NCBI RefSeq assembly: GCF_036621415.1
Contig: NZ_CP030941.1
Coordinates: 2,354,001 to 2,418,000 of the forward strand
DNA length: 64,000 bases
Origin: Nitratireductor thuwali
GTDB lineage: Bacteria; Pseudomonadota; Alphaproteobacteria; Rhizobiales; Rhizobiaceae
Reading direction: 5' to 3'
How positions within the stretch are numbered: the first letter of the stretch is position 1; every line of letters starts with the position of its first letter. Shown here piece after piece: positions 33,098-42,690 of this stretch. The translations under genes were made by a program, and so were the position numbers. The notes beneath the pieces are model-generated. The model was not told the origin of the DNA and made no database searches. It worked only from the letters and a program-made list of their open reading frames with translations.

Positions 33098-33214
33098 TGT
33101 GATTTTTCATGGAATAGGGACCCCGTTTGAGGGGTAATTTTTATCCAAAAGGGACCCCTGAGACACAGGGGCATCAGACTGCCTCCGATTGTCATCGGAG
33201 GCATTTGTTTTTGG

Positions 33215-34714
33215 ATGTTGGTTGTGGAAACGATCGCGAAGATACGCCGTGCCTATTTTGTCCATGGGAAGCCCATCAAGGCGATTTGCCGCGAGTTGAA
33301 TGTCTCGCGCAAAGTGGTGCGCAAGGTAGTGCGCTCGGAGGCGACGGAGTTTCGCTACGAGCGCAAACATCAGCCGATGCCAAGCATGGGTGCCTGGCGG
33401 GATGAGCTGGAGCGGCTGTTGTCGGCCAATGCGGCGAAGCCATCGCGTGAGCAGCTGACCCTGATGCGGGTTTTTGAAGAGCTTCGGGGCCTCGGCTATG
33501 AGGGCAGCTACAGTTCGGTCTGGCGGCATGCGCAGGCCTGGAAAGAGAAGCGCGGCAGCACCTCCGTCGCCGCCTATGTGCCGCTGAGCTTTGCACCGGG
33601 CGAGGCCTACCAGTTCGACTGGAGCCACGAGATCGTGGTGCTGGGCGGTGCGACGACCACGGTGAAGGTTGCGCATGTGCGGCTGTGCCACAGTCGGATG
33701 CTGTTCGTGCGGGCCTATCCGCGCGAGACGCAGGAGATGGTGTTCGATGCCCATGACCGGGCGTTTGCCTTCTTCCGGGGCACCTGCACGCGCGGCATCT
33801 ACGATAACATGAAGACGGCGGTGGAGACCGTCTTCGTCGGCAAGGACCGCCAGTTCAACCGCCGCTTCCTGCAGATGTGCAGCCACTATCTTGTCGAGCC
33901 GGTCGCCTGCACGCCGGCCTCGGGCTGGGAGAAGGGCCAGGTTGAGAACCAGGTCGGGCTGGTGCGCCGGCGCTTCTTCACACCGCGGTTGCGCTTCAGG
34001 AACTATGAGGAGTTGAACGCCTGGCTGCTCGACCAGTGCGTCGTCTTTGCCAAGGCGCATCGCCATTCCGAGCGGCCCGAGCAGACGGTCTGGGAAGCCT
34101 TCGAGGCTGAACGGGCAAGCCTGGTGCCCTATGCCGGCCACTTCGATGGATTCCACGCCGTGCCGGCCTCGGTGTCGAAGACCTGCCTGGTGCGCTTCGA
34201 CAACAACAAATACTCCGTCATGGCCAGCGCGCTCGGCCGGCCGGTGGAGATCCAGGCCTATGCCGACCGGATCGTGATCCGCCAGGATGGGGTGATCGTC
34301 GGCGAGCATCGCCGCGCCTTTGGCCGCGGCAAGACCGTCTACGACCCTTGGCACTATGTGCCGGTTCTGGCCCGCAAGCCGGGCGCGCTGCGCAACGGCG
34401 CGCCCTTCAAGGACTGGATGCTGCCCAGCAGCCTGGAGCGGATACGCCGCAAGCTTGCCCGTTCTGACGACGGAGACCGGCAGATGGTGAGCATTCTGTC
34501 GGCCGTGCTGAGCGACGGCATGCCGGCGGTGGAAGCCGCCTGCGCAGAAGCGTTGCGTGAGGGTGCCTGCTCGGCCGATGTCATCCTCAACATCCTGGCG
34601 CGTCGACGCGAGACGGCGCGGCCACCGACTATGGCCACGCCGGCCGGCCTCAAGCTTCACCATGAACCCACGGCAGATTGCAGCCGATACGATCAATTGA
34701 GGAGAGCCGTATGA
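33215..34714 (+). CDS. istA: IS21 transposase IstA
   Basis: A 499-residue DDE transposase: N-terminal HTH ([20 protein letters not shown]), the catalytic domain with Asp in YQFDWSHE, Asp in [10 protein letters not shown] and Glu in [11 protein letters not shown], and a C-terminal region. It is the recombinase of IS21-type elements and acts with the IstB ATPase. ATGA overlap (34711-34714) links it with istB. It is intact by length. Confidence 0.93.
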   Translation: MLVVETIAKIRRAYFVHGKPIKAICRELNVSRKVVRKVVRSEATEFRYERKHQPMPSMGAWRDELERLLSANAAKPSREQLTLMRVFEELRGLGYEGSYSSVWRHAQAWKEKRGSTSVAAYVPLSFAPGEAYQFDWSHEIVVLGGATTTVKVAHVRLCHSRMLFVRAYPRETQEMVFDAHDRAFAFFRGTCTRGIYDNMKTAVETVFVGKDRQFNRRFLQMCSHYLVEPVACTPASGWEKGQVENQVGLVRRRFFTPRLRFRNYEELNAWLLDQCVVFAKAHRHSERPEQTVWEAFEAERASLVPYAGHFDGFHAVPASVSKTCLVRFDNNKYSVMASALGRPVEIQAYADRIVIRQDGVIVGEHRRAFGRGKTVYDPWHYVPVLARKPGALRNGAPFKDWMLPSSLERIRRKLARSDDGDRQMVSILSAVLSDGMPAVEAACAEALREGACSADVILNILARRRETARPPTMATPAGLKLHHEPTADCSRYDQLRRAV

Positions 34715-35448
34715 TGGACCGCACCGACATTCTCGCCACCATGGGATCGCTGAAGCTCTTCGGCATGAAGGCGGCCTATGACGAGATCATTCGAACCGCC
34801 GTGAAGCGCCAACACGAGCCGCAGCGCATCATCGCCGACCTGCTCAATGCAGAGATATCCGAGAAGAAGGCGCGCTCGATCAAATACCAGATGACGATCG
34901 CCAAGCTGCCGCTGGCCAAGGAGATCGAGGACTTCGTCTTCGACGGCACACCGATCAACGAGACGCTGGTGCGTGATCTGGCCGGCGGCAACTTCCTCGC
35001 CCATCAGCGCAACGCCGTCCTCGTCGGCGGCACCGGAACCGGCAAGACCCATCTCGCCGTCGCCATCGCCCGCGCCTGCATCCGTGACGGCGCGCGCGGC
35101 CGCTTCTTCAACGTCGTCGACCTCGTCAACCAGCTCGAGGCCGAGGCCCGGGCCGGGCGCCAGGGGCGGCTCAACGATCGGCTGTGTCGCCTGGACTTCG
35201 TCATTCTCGATGAACTTGGCTATCTGCCTTTCGCTCAGGCCGGCGGGCAGCTCCTGTTCCACCTCATCAGCCGGCTCTATGAGCAGACATCGGTGATCGT
35301 CACCACCAATCTCACCTTTGGCGAATGGCCGACTGTCTTCGGCGACGCCAAGATGACCACGGCACTGCTCGATCGGCTCACCCATCACTGCGACATCATC
35401 GAGACCGGCAACGACAGCTGGCGCTTCAAGAACCGCTCTCAAAGCTAA
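34711..35448 (+). CDS. istB: IS21 helper ATPase IstB
   Basis: A 245-residue AAA+ protein related to DnaC, with Walker [12 protein letters not shown], Walker [11 protein letters not shown] and the sensor-1 region [12 protein letters not shown]. It selects target DNA and activates IstA. Start ATG 34711 overlaps istA; it is intact. Confidence 0.93.
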   Translation: MMDRTDILATMGSLKLFGMKAAYDEIIRTAVKRQHEPQRIIADLLNAEISEKKARSIKYQMTIAKLPLAKEIEDFVFDGTPINETLVRDLAGGNFLAHQRNAVLVGGTGTGKTHLAVAIARACIRDGARGRFFNVVDLVNQLEAEARAGRQGRLNDRLCRLDFVILDELGYLPFAQAGGQLLFHLISRLYEQTSVIVTTNLTFGEWPTVFGDAKMTTALLDRLTHHCDIIETGNDSWRFKNRSQS

Positions 35449-35587
35449 AGCCGAAAGGCCAATCAGGCGCACTCGACCGGGCTGCGCAAACTCGACCAGC
35501 TCCACCCGGTCGAGCGCTCACATCGTGCCCGTCAAAGGGGTCCCTTTTGGACGAAAAAACGGGGTCCCGTTTCCGCGATCATTGACA

Positions 35588-35800
35588 GGCTCGGAGGACG
35601 ATCTGAACAGGCTCGGCTTTTGGCTTGGTGCTGGCGCTCAATCCAACATTGACGAGGGTCCTGATCTGGCTCCGCCGAGGTCCGATCTTGCAACCGCGCG
35701 CCATCTCGGGCAGCGCGTGGCGAAGGCGACGCTTCAATTCGTTCACGGCCGCGAAGCCATGAACGCCAGAGCGTCGCGCGGTGGGGGCAGCTATGACTGA
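35588..35800 (+). pseudogene. 3' remnant of a NADPH-dependent FMN reductase/flavodoxin-family gene
   Basis: The frame ending at 35800 encodes about 70 residues: LNRLGFWLGAGAQSNIDEGP, then LATARHLGQRVAKATLQFV. This resembles the C-terminus of flavodoxin-like NAD(P)H oxidoreductases, which often precede ECF41 sigma factors. The 5' part has been removed at the IS edge. It overlaps the sigma factor gene by 8 bp. Confidence 0.6.
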
Positions 35801-36818
35801 AACGTACGCTCATCCGGTTTGCCCCGAACTTCGTCGCCGATTGACCCGAATTGCGTACCGCATGCTGGGATCGGTCGCGGACGCGGAAGATGTGGTCCAG
35901 GAGGCGTGGTTACGCTGGCTCGCCTCCGATCGACAGTCCGTGCATGAGCCGGAAGCCTTCCTGCGGACCATCGTGACGCGACTTTGCCTTAATGAACTGA
36001 AATCGGCCCGGCGCCAACGTGAAACCTATATTGGCCCGTGGTTGCCCGAACCAATCTTTGATCCGGGAACTGGCGGAGCCATCGACGACATAACCCTGCC
36101 GCTCATGATCGCCTTGGAAAGGCTCTCCCCGCTGGAACGGGCAGCGTTTCTGCTGCATGACGTATTCGGCATGAGCTTTGATGAAGTCTCGAAGGCAATC
36201 GGACGGAAAGCCGTGACCTGCCGGAAGCTTGCCAGCCGGGCTCGGATCCAAATCCACAAAGCCGGCCCACGATTCTCTGCAAGTCAGGAGCATGGCCTTA
36301 AGCTGGCAGCCGCATTCTTCACCGCCTCAAGGAGCGGTGATATGAGTGGATTGCGGAGCCTTTTGGCCGAGGACATTGTGATCTACGCCGATGGTGGCGG
36401 CCAGGTTCCGGCATCCAGAGCTCCAGCAGTCGGACTTGCCGCGGCGACAAAGCTTTTTGGTGCTCTCGCTCGGTATTTCGCTAGATCGCCCTCCCGGCTG
36501 ATACGCTACCTGGCCATCGACGGGCTGCCGGGTTTCATTACGATTGAAGATGGCGATATCGTGCAGACTACGGCCCTGCTGCCGCGCAATGACAGGATTG
36601 TCGCCATTTACGTCACGCGCAATCCGCAGAAGCTAAAGCACCTGCGACACTCCGGGGCGTCACCGCTCGTCTCCTCGCTGTCTGGCGGACTGCCACGACG
36701 CCGAACCGCCCTGGACGAGGTCCATGACCTGGTGGCCGAGCCGGGTTCTTCCAGCCACAGCCGCAATACTTCTCCAGCCGGCTTGCCGGTGGGCAACACG
36801 GGAGCGTTACGGAGTTGA
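35793..36818 (+). CDS. sigJ: SigJ/ECF41-type RNA polymerase sigma factor
   Basis: A 341-residue ECF41 sigma factor: region 2 (RIAYRMLGSVADAEDVVQEA, EPEAFLRTIVTRLCLNELKS), region 4 (LERAAFLLHDVFGMSFDEVS, KAVTCRKLASRARIQI) and the SnoaL-like C-terminal domain (AAFFTASRSGDMSGLRSLLA, ADGGGQVPA) that modulates activity. Homologues end near NPQKLKHLR, at about residue 285; here about 55 additional residues of atypical composition follow, probably from a lost stop. ATG 35793 has GGGGG upstream and overlaps the remnant oxidoreductase, its usual regulated partner. Confidence 0.85.
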   Translation: MTETYAHPVCPELRRRLTRIAYRMLGSVADAEDVVQEAWLRWLASDRQSVHEPEAFLRTIVTRLCLNELKSARRQRETYIGPWLPEPIFDPGTGGAIDDITLPLMIALERLSPLERAAFLLHDVFGMSFDEVSKAIGRKAVTCRKLASRARIQIHKAGPRFSASQEHGLKLAAAFFTASRSGDMSGLRSLLAEDIVIYADGGGQVPASRAPAVGLAAATKLFGALARYFARSPSRLIRYLAIDGLPGFITIEDGDIVQTTALLPRNDRIVAIYVTRNPQKLKHLRHSGASPLVSSLSGGLPRRRTALDEVHDLVAEPGSSSHSRNTSPAGLPVGNTGALRS

Positions 36819-37232
36819 AGAACGGTGAAGTGCGACGCCTCGCCATACGATGTAGCCGAACACCATCGCTATGGCTGCGACCACAGCGACGACGCAGCCG
36901 GTGACGGCGACATCGCGGGGCGCGAACGCCCACAGGACAGCAACGGCGATGCCGAGGAGCATCATCACCCAGCCCACCACCCGGTGCACTGCCTGGCGCA
37001 CCGCCGCCAGGGCGATCGAGGCAGGTGGCGGCCCATCAAGAGCTTTGGGTATTCTGTTGCCCCAGGCCGCGATGCCGAGGCCGAGCAGCACATTGAGCCC
37101 GCGTGTCGTGATATCCTCGTCGATCAGCCCCTGCTGCCGGGCTAGGGCAAGCAGCAGGAAGCCTGCGATCAGTATGCCCCCGATGATAAAGGCAGCGAGC
37201 AAGCCGCCGCGAGTGCTTGAATAGCGGCTCAT
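36807..37232 (-). CDS. Small integral membrane protein co-transcribed with an SdpR-like repressor
   Basis: A 141-residue protein with about four transmembrane helices (LLAAFIIGGILIAGFLLLAL, GLNVLLGLGIAAWGNRIPKA, VVGWVMMLLGIAVAVLWAF, GCVVAVVAAIAMVFGYIVW). It stands where SdpI-like immunity proteins occur behind SdpR repressors and has an SdpI-like amphipathic loop (IPKALDGPPPASIALAAVRQ), but I would not call it SdpI without a search. The start 37232 overlaps the ArsR stop (ATGA); its 3' end overlaps the convergent sigma factor gene by 12 bp. Confidence 0.7.
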   Translation of the reverse strand: MSRYSSTRGGLLAAFIIGGILIAGFLLLALARQQGLIDEDITTRGLNVLLGLGIAAWGNRIPKALDGPPPASIALAAVRQAVHRVVGWVMMLLGIAVAVLWAFAPRDVAVTGCVVAVVAAIAMVFGYIVWRGVALHRSSTP

Positions 37233-37561
37233 TTGCACTTTCCTTCGTGGATTGCGGGAGGTCCGATCGTCTTGTCGGCGCCGGTTGATACTCGTGTCCC
37301 AGCGCGCACGCCGAACAGTTCGGCAAAGCCAAGCAACGCGTCCTCCAGCACCGACAGCCTCAGTTGGTAGGTGATGGTCGTGCCGATCTTGTCGGCCGTA
37401 ATCAGATTGGCCTCGCGCAACACCGAGAAATGCGCGGACATTGTTGGCCGAGACACCGGGAAGTGATCCGCCAGTTCTCCCGCCGTCATTGGTCGCTGGC
37501 GCAGCAATTCCAGCACCTTGCGGCGCGTCGGATCGGCGAGGGCTTTGAACACGTCGTTCAT
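37229..37561 (-). CDS. ArsR/SmtB-type regulator (SdpR-like autorepressor)
   Basis: A 110-residue winged-helix repressor: MNDVFKALADPTRRKVLELL, MTAGELADHFPVSRPTMSAHFSVLREANLITADKIGTTITYQL. It matches the SdpR autorepressor subgroup, which has no metal site. It heads a two-gene minus-strand operon with the membrane protein. ATG 37561 was chosen because a longer frame to 38092 is a readthrough of the upstream spacer. Confidence 0.85.
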   Translation of the reverse strand: MNDVFKALADPTRRKVLELLRQRPMTAGELADHFPVSRPTMSAHFSVLREANLITADKIGTTITYQLRLSVLEDALLGFAELFGVRAGTRVSTGADKTIGPPAIHEGKCK

Positions 37562-37771
37562 ACATAGATGTTTAGCTAAATACGAAAATACCGTCAAGCC
37601 CAGTCTTGGTTGAGAGGCGAGGCATCCCGGCCAGGCTTTTGGGATCCGGCGGGACGATGGGAGCCGCATTGGGGGCGCTCCCCAGCCTTCGGCGCGGAAC
37701 TTGTGACCTTCCGCATCGTTGGGCTGCGCGACCGGTTTTTGAAGGCCGCTGTTCGACATAAGGAGAACCAC

Positions 37772-38155
37772 ATGCGCATCCTCTTGGCTGCCCTCGGCAT
37801 CTATGGGTTCTATCGGCTGCTGCGCTGGAAGCGCGGCGGCAGTCAGCGGCAGGAACTGCTGCCGGATATGCGCGGGAGACCGGGCGACGGTCCGGCAGAG
37901 GCCAGGTCCCATGTCGTCTATCGCGTGGTCGAACATGACGGCGGCTGGGCCTACGCGGTGGGTGACGTGTTCTCGGAGACATATGCCACGCGGTCGCAGG
38001 CCGAGCGCGCCGCCGAACAGGCCGCGGCCGCCCATGAAAGCGCCGGCAGCGATGCCTACGTCGAATATCAGGACCGGGAAGGCCGCTGGCACGGGGAAAT
38101 GGAACCGGGCGAAAGCCGTCCCGTCACCGACGTGGAGGTGAAGGGGCGGGCTTGA
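37772..38155 (+). CDS. DUF2188 domain-containing protein
   Basis: A 127-residue protein with an N-terminal hydrophobic stretch (LLAALGIYGFYRLLRW) and a DUF2188-like domain: SHVVYRVVEHDGGWAYAVGD, VFSETYATRSQAERAAEQAA. The C-terminus is charged. ATG 37772 has AAGGAGAACCAC upstream, a good Shine-Dalgarno. DUF2188 proteins are small, often stress-related, with no known activity. Confidence 0.8.
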   Translation: MRILLAALGIYGFYRLLRWKRGGSQRQELLPDMRGRPGDGPAEARSHVVYRVVEHDGGWAYAVGDVFSETYATRSQAERAAEQAAAAHESAGSDAYVEYQDREGRWHGEMEPGESRPVTDVEVKGRA

Positions 38156-38459
38156 CCCGGAGCGGCGTTCCCCGCGAAGCTGGCCGACGGCAGCTGGCTC
38201 AGATGGAAGATCGAAAGGGTTATCACCCAGCCCGTCACCGGCCGCAGCTTTCTCCGATACAGATCATGCCGGCGTGATGCTGTCCGCCGTCGATGTGCGC
38301 TCCATCGGCGGTGAAACCGGCATCGTCCCGGTAAGCGAGGTGATTTCCCGATCTCATGGCACCCCCGACAGGCACCCTCACGGCTCCGCGCCGGCCGCAC
38401 GGCGTCGGTCTCTGTCGCCAGCGCCGTGCAGGAACGTGGCCTGTGAAGGCGGGTCGTGC
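38156..38459. other. Spacer without recognised gene
   Basis: About 300 bp between DUF2188 and the convergent DUF72 gene. Only short open frames (a 40-codon one on the minus strand near 38250-38370) occur and none resembles a known protein; no clear terminator was found. Confidence 0.4.
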
Positions 38460-39422
38460 TCACGATTGCGCGAGCTTCGCCTGCAACGACGATCGTGGGA
38501 CTTTGCGCCTTGCCGGCTTTTCCCCGTTTTCACGCCGCAGGGCCTGCCCGATGCCCAGGCGGGCGGCGAGAGCTGCGGCGTCAAAGGGCGCGTGCACCTT
38601 GGCGTCATTGTCGAAATACACATAGACGTCGCGGCCGGCCGCGCGCCGTTTCGTCGGGCTCAGCACCCGCTCCGCATCCGCCGGCTCCCTGCCGGCCGCC
38701 CAGGCTCGAATGCGATCTGCCCAGCGGTCGAGTGCCTCCTCGTCATAGCCGCTCGAATAAAGTTGCTCCGAGCCATGCAGGCGGCAATAGACGAAGTCCG
38801 AGGTGAGATCCATGAGCAGCGGCCATTCGGGCGTGTCGGCACATACGAGCGCCACGTCATGGCGCCGCAAGAGCTCGATGAATGCGCCCGTGCGGAAGCT
38901 GTCATGGCGTATCTCGACCGCATGGCGCAGCGGCCGCTGCGCATCGCTTTCGGTCCAGGCGCGGCCTTCGAGCCGGCTGTCATGCTGCCGTGCAAGCGCG
39001 GCCGCCTCTCCCGTATCGCGGGGAAGCATCTTGAAGAAAGCCTCGAACCGCTCCGCGTCGAACGTCATCCGCGGCGGAAACTGCCACAGGATCGGACCTA
39101 GCTTGCGCCCCAGGCGCAGCGGGCCCGAAGCCAGGAAATTGGCGAGCGGCGTCTCGATCTCGTTCAGCCGCTTCATATGCGTGATATAGCGCGAGCCTTT
39201 GATGGCGAAGACGAAATCGTCCGGTGCTTCCTCGTCCCACCGGGCAAAGTTCTCCGGCCGCTGCATGCGGTAGAAGGTGCCGTTGACCTCGACGGAGCGG
39301 AAATGCCGGGCCGCAAACGAGAGCTCCTGTTTCTGCGGCAGCCCGGCAGGATAGAACACGCCGCGCCAGGGCTTGTAGGTCCATCCCGATATGCCGATGC
39401 GGACAGTTCCTGCGGTCGCCAT
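38460..39422 (-). CDS. DUF72 domain-containing protein
   Basis: A 320-residue TIM-barrel protein of the DUF72/YecE family: VRIGISGWTYKPWRGVFYPA, EVNGTFYRMQRPENFARWDE, FVFAIKGSRYITHMKRL, GPILWQFPPRM, HAVEIRHDSF, YCRLHGSEQLYSSGYDEEAL, VYFDNDAKVHAPFDA. Function is unknown; the fold resembles endonuclease IV-like barrels. ATG 39422 sets the standard family start MATAGTVRIGISGW. It is a chromosomal gene with no operon partner in view. Confidence 0.9.
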   Translation of the reverse strand: MATAGTVRIGISGWTYKPWRGVFYPAGLPQKQELSFAARHFRSVEVNGTFYRMQRPENFARWDEEAPDDFVFAIKGSRYITHMKRLNEIETPLANFLASGPLRLGRKLGPILWQFPPRMTFDAERFEAFFKMLPRDTGEAAALARQHDSRLEGRAWTESDAQRPLRHAVEIRHDSFRTGAFIELLRRHDVALVCADTPEWPLLMDLTSDFVYCRLHGSEQLYSSGYDEEALDRWADRIRAWAAGREPADAERVLSPTKRRAAGRDVYVYFDNDAKVHAPFDAAALAARLGIGQALRRENGEKPARRKVPRSSLQAKLAQS

Positions 39423-39504
39423 GTCGCTTCCATGATTGCATCCCAATGCGGGAAACGGAGCCGGCGGCAACATCGTTCCGCGGCCGGACGTCACTCGGCG
39501 TTCG

Positions 39505-39921
39505 TCATGCCGCTTCTCCTTCGGCGGCCCGATTCCCCTCAAAAACCTCCTTTGCCGCAAAAAGACCGTTCAGGGCTGTCGGAAAGCCGGAATAGACCGC
39601 CATCTGCATGATGGTCTCGGTGATCTCTTCGCGGGTCAGGCCAACATTCAGGCCGGCCTGGATATGGACCTTGAGCTGCGGTGACGAGTGCCCGAGGGCC
39701 GTCAGCGCCGCGATCGTTGCGATCTCGCGCTCCCGAAGCCCGAGGCCCGGGCGCGAATAGATGTCGCCGAAAGGGAATTCGATCAGGTAGCGCGCGAAAT
39801 CCGGCGCGATGTCGGCTAGCGATTCTACGACCTTGCGGCCGGCCTCGCCGTCGACCTCGGCAAGAGCCCGCAAGCCTTTGTCGTATCGGCTCTCGGAGCC
39901 GGTTTGCTTCTGCGTCGTCAT
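39505..39921 (-). CDS. Carboxymuconolactone decarboxylase family protein
   Basis: A 138-residue AhpD/CMD-fold protein: PDFARYLIEFPFGDIYSRPG, LGLREREIATIAALTALGHS, PQLKVHIQAGLNVGLTREEI, TETIMQMAVYSGFPTALNGL. The CxxC of peroxidase-active AhpD is absent; the conserved EIxExxxQxxxYxG region is present, as in gamma-carboxymuconolactone decarboxylases. It could decarboxylate a protocatechuate-path intermediate or be a stray paralogue; no other pca genes are in the window. Start at 39921 follows GAGGTGG. Confidence 0.82.
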   Translation of the reverse strand: MTTQKQTGSESRYDKGLRALAEVDGEAGRKVVESLADIAPDFARYLIEFPFGDIYSRPGLGLREREIATIAALTALGHSSPQLKVHIQAGLNVGLTREEITETIMQMAVYSGFPTALNGLFAAKEVFEGNRAAEGEAA

Positions 39922-40446
39922 CATCCACCTCATTGGCAAGAATACCGGCAGGGCCGGCGTTTCCGGTATCGGGGCCGAGCAGGCAGCTTGCGATTCGGCG
40001 GCACGGCAGGGACATCCTCGCCATCCTCGACCTCGGGCCGGTGCCTTTCGGTTCCCTGACCCGTGTCTGTCATCCTTCGCATGCTCTCGCTCTCGTCACG
40101 ACGCATCCATCTGTAGGAGTTCGAGCGCGCTCTAGGTCAAGGCACTTTCTTTGCCAGGCATCGTCCCGGACAATGGCGGGAACCCTCGACGGGAACGGCA
40201 AATGGGCAGATCGCAGGCTTGATGGTCGCCCAAACATGGAATCAGCCTGGGAGGCAGGCCCTTTGACGGTTGATCGGTGGCGGCTGGCGTTCTATGGTTA
40301 TGTAGCTGAACATTCTTCCTTTTGGCAGCAATGTCGGGGCAGCTAGCCAGCTCCTACCAGCGCCTCTAGCAAAATACGGAAAGCATAAGCGGATTTTTTC
40401 CCGCGAGACCACTCTTACTCTTTGCGGCATAACAACAAGAGGCCAG
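39922..40446. other. Upstream spacer of the betaine transporter operon
   Basis: A 525-bp gap without a protein-like frame between divergent genes. The proV-like promoter should be in its right part; no clear -35/-10 pair or operator could be fixed by eye. Confidence 0.4.
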
Positions 40447-41664
40447 ATGGAAGCCAAGTTAAAAGTTAGAGACGCCTTCAAAGTCTTTGGAACAGCCCCG
40501 GAAGATGCTCTGGAGCGCCTGAGGCGCGGCGAGAGCAAGGAGCAGATTCTCGCCGAAACCGGTCAGGTCGTCGGCGTGCAGGACGTCAGCTTCGACGTTG
40601 AGGAAGCGCAGATATTCGTCGTCATGGGTCTTTCAGGCTCGGGCAAGTCGACGCTCGTGCGCATGCTGAACGGTCTGATCAAGCCGACCGCCGGACATAT
40701 CCTGGTGGATGGCGAGGATGTGGCGACCTGTTCGCCCGAACAGCTGCGCCGGATAAGGCGAAACAAGGTCGCCATGGTCTTCCAGCATTTCGCTCTGTTT
40801 CCCCACAAGACCATTGCCGAGAACGTCGCCTACGGGCTCAAGATCAAGGGCGTCGGCGCGGCCGAGCGGCGCAAGAAGGCGCTCGCCTCGCTCGATCAGG
40901 TGGGCCTTTCGGCCTGGGCGGACAGCTATCCGGCCGAGCTTTCCGGCGGCATGCAGCAGCGCGTGGGTCTCGCGCGCGGCCTGGCGACCGATCCGCAGAT
41001 CCTGTTGATGGACGAGCCGTTCGGCGCGCTTGATCCGTTGATCCGCCGGGAGATGCAGGACGAGCTGCTCAACCTGCAGAAGACGCTCAAGAAGACCATC
41101 GTCTTCATCACGCACGATCTGAACGAGGCGCTGATACTGGGCGACCGCATCGCCATCATGAAGGACGGCCGCTTCGTCCAGGTCGGCTCCGCGCAGGAGA
41201 TCGTCGCACATCCCGCGGACGATTATGTGAGCGCCTTTGTTGCCGATATCGACCGTGGGCGTGTCTTCACTGCGGGCGACGTGGCGGACGAACCCGCTGC
41301 GGTGCAGCTGACGGCAAGCGCGGAAGAGGCGATGGCGATCATGGAGGAGCGGAACCTCAACGCCCTCCATGTGCTGGACGGCGACACCGTCGCCGGCGTG
41401 GTCACCTATCAGGACCTGTCGGCCGAGCAGCGCCGCAACGGCAAGGCTAGAATGCTGGCGTCTGTCGTGATCTCCGACTTTCCTTCCGCGGCCAAGAACG
41501 CGCAGCTCCACGAGCTTTATGGGCTGGCCAGCAGCGGCTTGCCCATCGCGGTTGTCGGCGAGGGCGGCAAGCTCACCGGCGTCGTGGAGCCCGAGGCGGT
41601 GTTCGCCCAGCTTTCCCGCGAGGAGCAGCCGCAAGACGACGGAAAGAGCGAGGAGCCATCATGA
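40447..41664 (+). CDS. proV: Glycine betaine/proline ABC transporter ATP-binding protein
   Basis: A 405-residue ABC ATPase with Walker [10 protein letters not shown], signature LSGGMQQR, Walker [14 protein letters not shown] and H-loop [11 protein letters not shown], followed by two CBS-like repeats (residues about 285-395) that in OpuA-type transporters sense ionic strength. The N-terminal lead ([20 protein letters not shown]) is typical for ProV. It overlaps proW in ATGA at 41661 and sits in a proV-proW-proX order, so it powers import of an osmoprotectant or a quaternary amine as nutrient. Confidence 0.92.
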   Translation: MEAKLKVRDAFKVFGTAPEDALERLRRGESKEQILAETGQVVGVQDVSFDVEEAQIFVVMGLSGSGKSTLVRMLNGLIKPTAGHILVDGEDVATCSPEQLRRIRRNKVAMVFQHFALFPHKTIAENVAYGLKIKGVGAAERRKKALASLDQVGLSAWADSYPAELSGGMQQRVGLARGLATDPQILLMDEPFGALDPLIRREMQDELLNLQKTLKKTIVFITHDLNEALILGDRIAIMKDGRFVQVGSAQEIVAHPADDYVSAFVADIDRGRVFTAGDVADEPAAVQLTASAEEAMAIMEERNLNALHVLDGDTVAGVVTYQDLSAEQRRNGKARMLASVVISDFPSAAKNAQLHELYGLASSGLPIAVVGEGGKLTGVVEPEAVFAQLSREEQPQDDGKSEEPS

Positions 41665-42593
41665 TCAGCCCGTCGGACATCCTGCTCATCCCCTTGGACG
41701 ACTGGATCAACACGATAGTGCGCGATTTCCTCGTGCCCAACTTCCGCCCGTTCTTCCGGGCCCTGCAGGTGCCGGTGACGGCGGTGCTCAACGCGTTGGA
41801 GGCGTTCTTCCAGTTCGTGCCGATGCTGGTCACCACGGCCGCCTTTGCGCTCGTCGCCTGGCGGGTGGTGGGGCGCGGACTGGCGATCTTCACGCTCGTC
41901 GCCCTGGTGTTCATCGACATGATCGACCTGTGGCCGGAGACCATGACCACCCTGTCGATGATCCTGACTTCGGTGCTGTTCTGCACCGTCATCGGCGTGC
42001 CCGTCGGCATCCTTGCGGCCGGCAGCGACAAAATGTGGTCCGTGACGCGGCCGGTTCTCGACATCATGCAGACGATCCCATCCTTCGTCTACCTCGTGCC
42101 GATCGTCATGCTGTTCGGCGTGGGCATGGTGCCGGGCATCATCGCCACCATCATCTTTGCCCTGCCTCCGATCATCAGGCTCACGAATCTGGGCATCCGC
42201 AATGTGCGCGGAGACCTGATCGAGGCGGCGGAGGCCTTCGGTTCGACGCGTTGGCAGATGCTGTGGGAAGTGCAGTTCCCGCTGGCGATCCGGACCATCA
42301 TGGCGGGCCTGAACCAGACCCTTATGCTGTCCCTGTCGATGGTGGTCATCGCCGCGCTCATCGGCGCCGGCGGGCTCGGGCTCACCGTCTATACCGGGCT
42401 GGGACGGCTCGATGTGGGCGGCGCCACTGCGGGCGGCGTGGGCATCGTGCTGCTGGCGATCATCCTCGACCGCATTACCCAGGCGCTGGGCGAGCAGAAC
42501 GGCGTTCGATCGCTGTCGCTGCGCCAGGTTTTCGTTTCACTGTTTCGTCTGCGCCGCCCGGTTGCGGACGAGGCCAAGAAGACGGGCCCATAG
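41661..42593 (+). CDS. proW: Glycine betaine/proline ABC transporter permease
   Basis: A 310-residue inner-membrane permease with about six helices and the EAA-like loop (GDLIEAAEAFGSTRWQMLWE) that touches the ATPase. Motifs of the ProW/OpuAB family include QTIPSFVYLVPIVMLFGVGM and LNQTLMLSLSMVVIAALIGA. It forms the channel for the substrate delivered by the ProX-like protein. The ATG overlaps the proV stop. Confidence 0.92.
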   Translation: MISPSDILLIPLDDWINTIVRDFLVPNFRPFFRALQVPVTAVLNALEAFFQFVPMLVTTAAFALVAWRVVGRGLAIFTLVALVFIDMIDLWPETMTTLSMILTSVLFCTVIGVPVGILAAGSDKMWSVTRPVLDIMQTIPSFVYLVPIVMLFGVGMVPGIIATIIFALPPIIRLTNLGIRNVRGDLIEAAEAFGSTRWQMLWEVQFPLAIRTIMAGLNQTLMLSLSMVVIAALIGAGGLGLTVYTGLGRLDVGGATAGGVGIVLLAIILDRITQALGEQNGVRSLSLRQVFVSLFRLRRPVADEAKKTGP

Positions 42594-42690
42594 CCCGCCG
42601 GGCGGAGGCGCTCTGCTTGTCTCCGCTTTCGACGTGCCGGGCGCCCCTTGCGTCCGGGCATAATGAAAACACAAGAGAAGGAGAGGCATC

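Larger units (their letters stand above)
33098..35587 (+). mobile_element. IS21-family insertion sequence, 2490 bp
   Basis: The ends begin TGTGATTTTTC (33098) and, read inward from 35587, TGTCAATGATC. Each places GGGACCCCGTTT at the same distance (19 bp) from the tip and a second copy of TCCAAAAGGGACCCC behind it, the multiple terminal repeats typical of IS21. The element holds overlapping istA and istB in plus orientation. No target duplication flanks it: the left flank is integrase, the right flank a flavin reductase fragment. Confidence 0.88.

Noticed and set aside
33107..34696. 529-codon open frame antisense to istA
   Set aside because: Shadow of an intact transposase gene; starts and ends inside the insertion sequence.
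38156..38459. Minus-strand frame of about 130 codons over the DUF2188 end
   Set aside because: Most of it lies antisense to DUF2188 and the product is arginine-rich without family resemblance.
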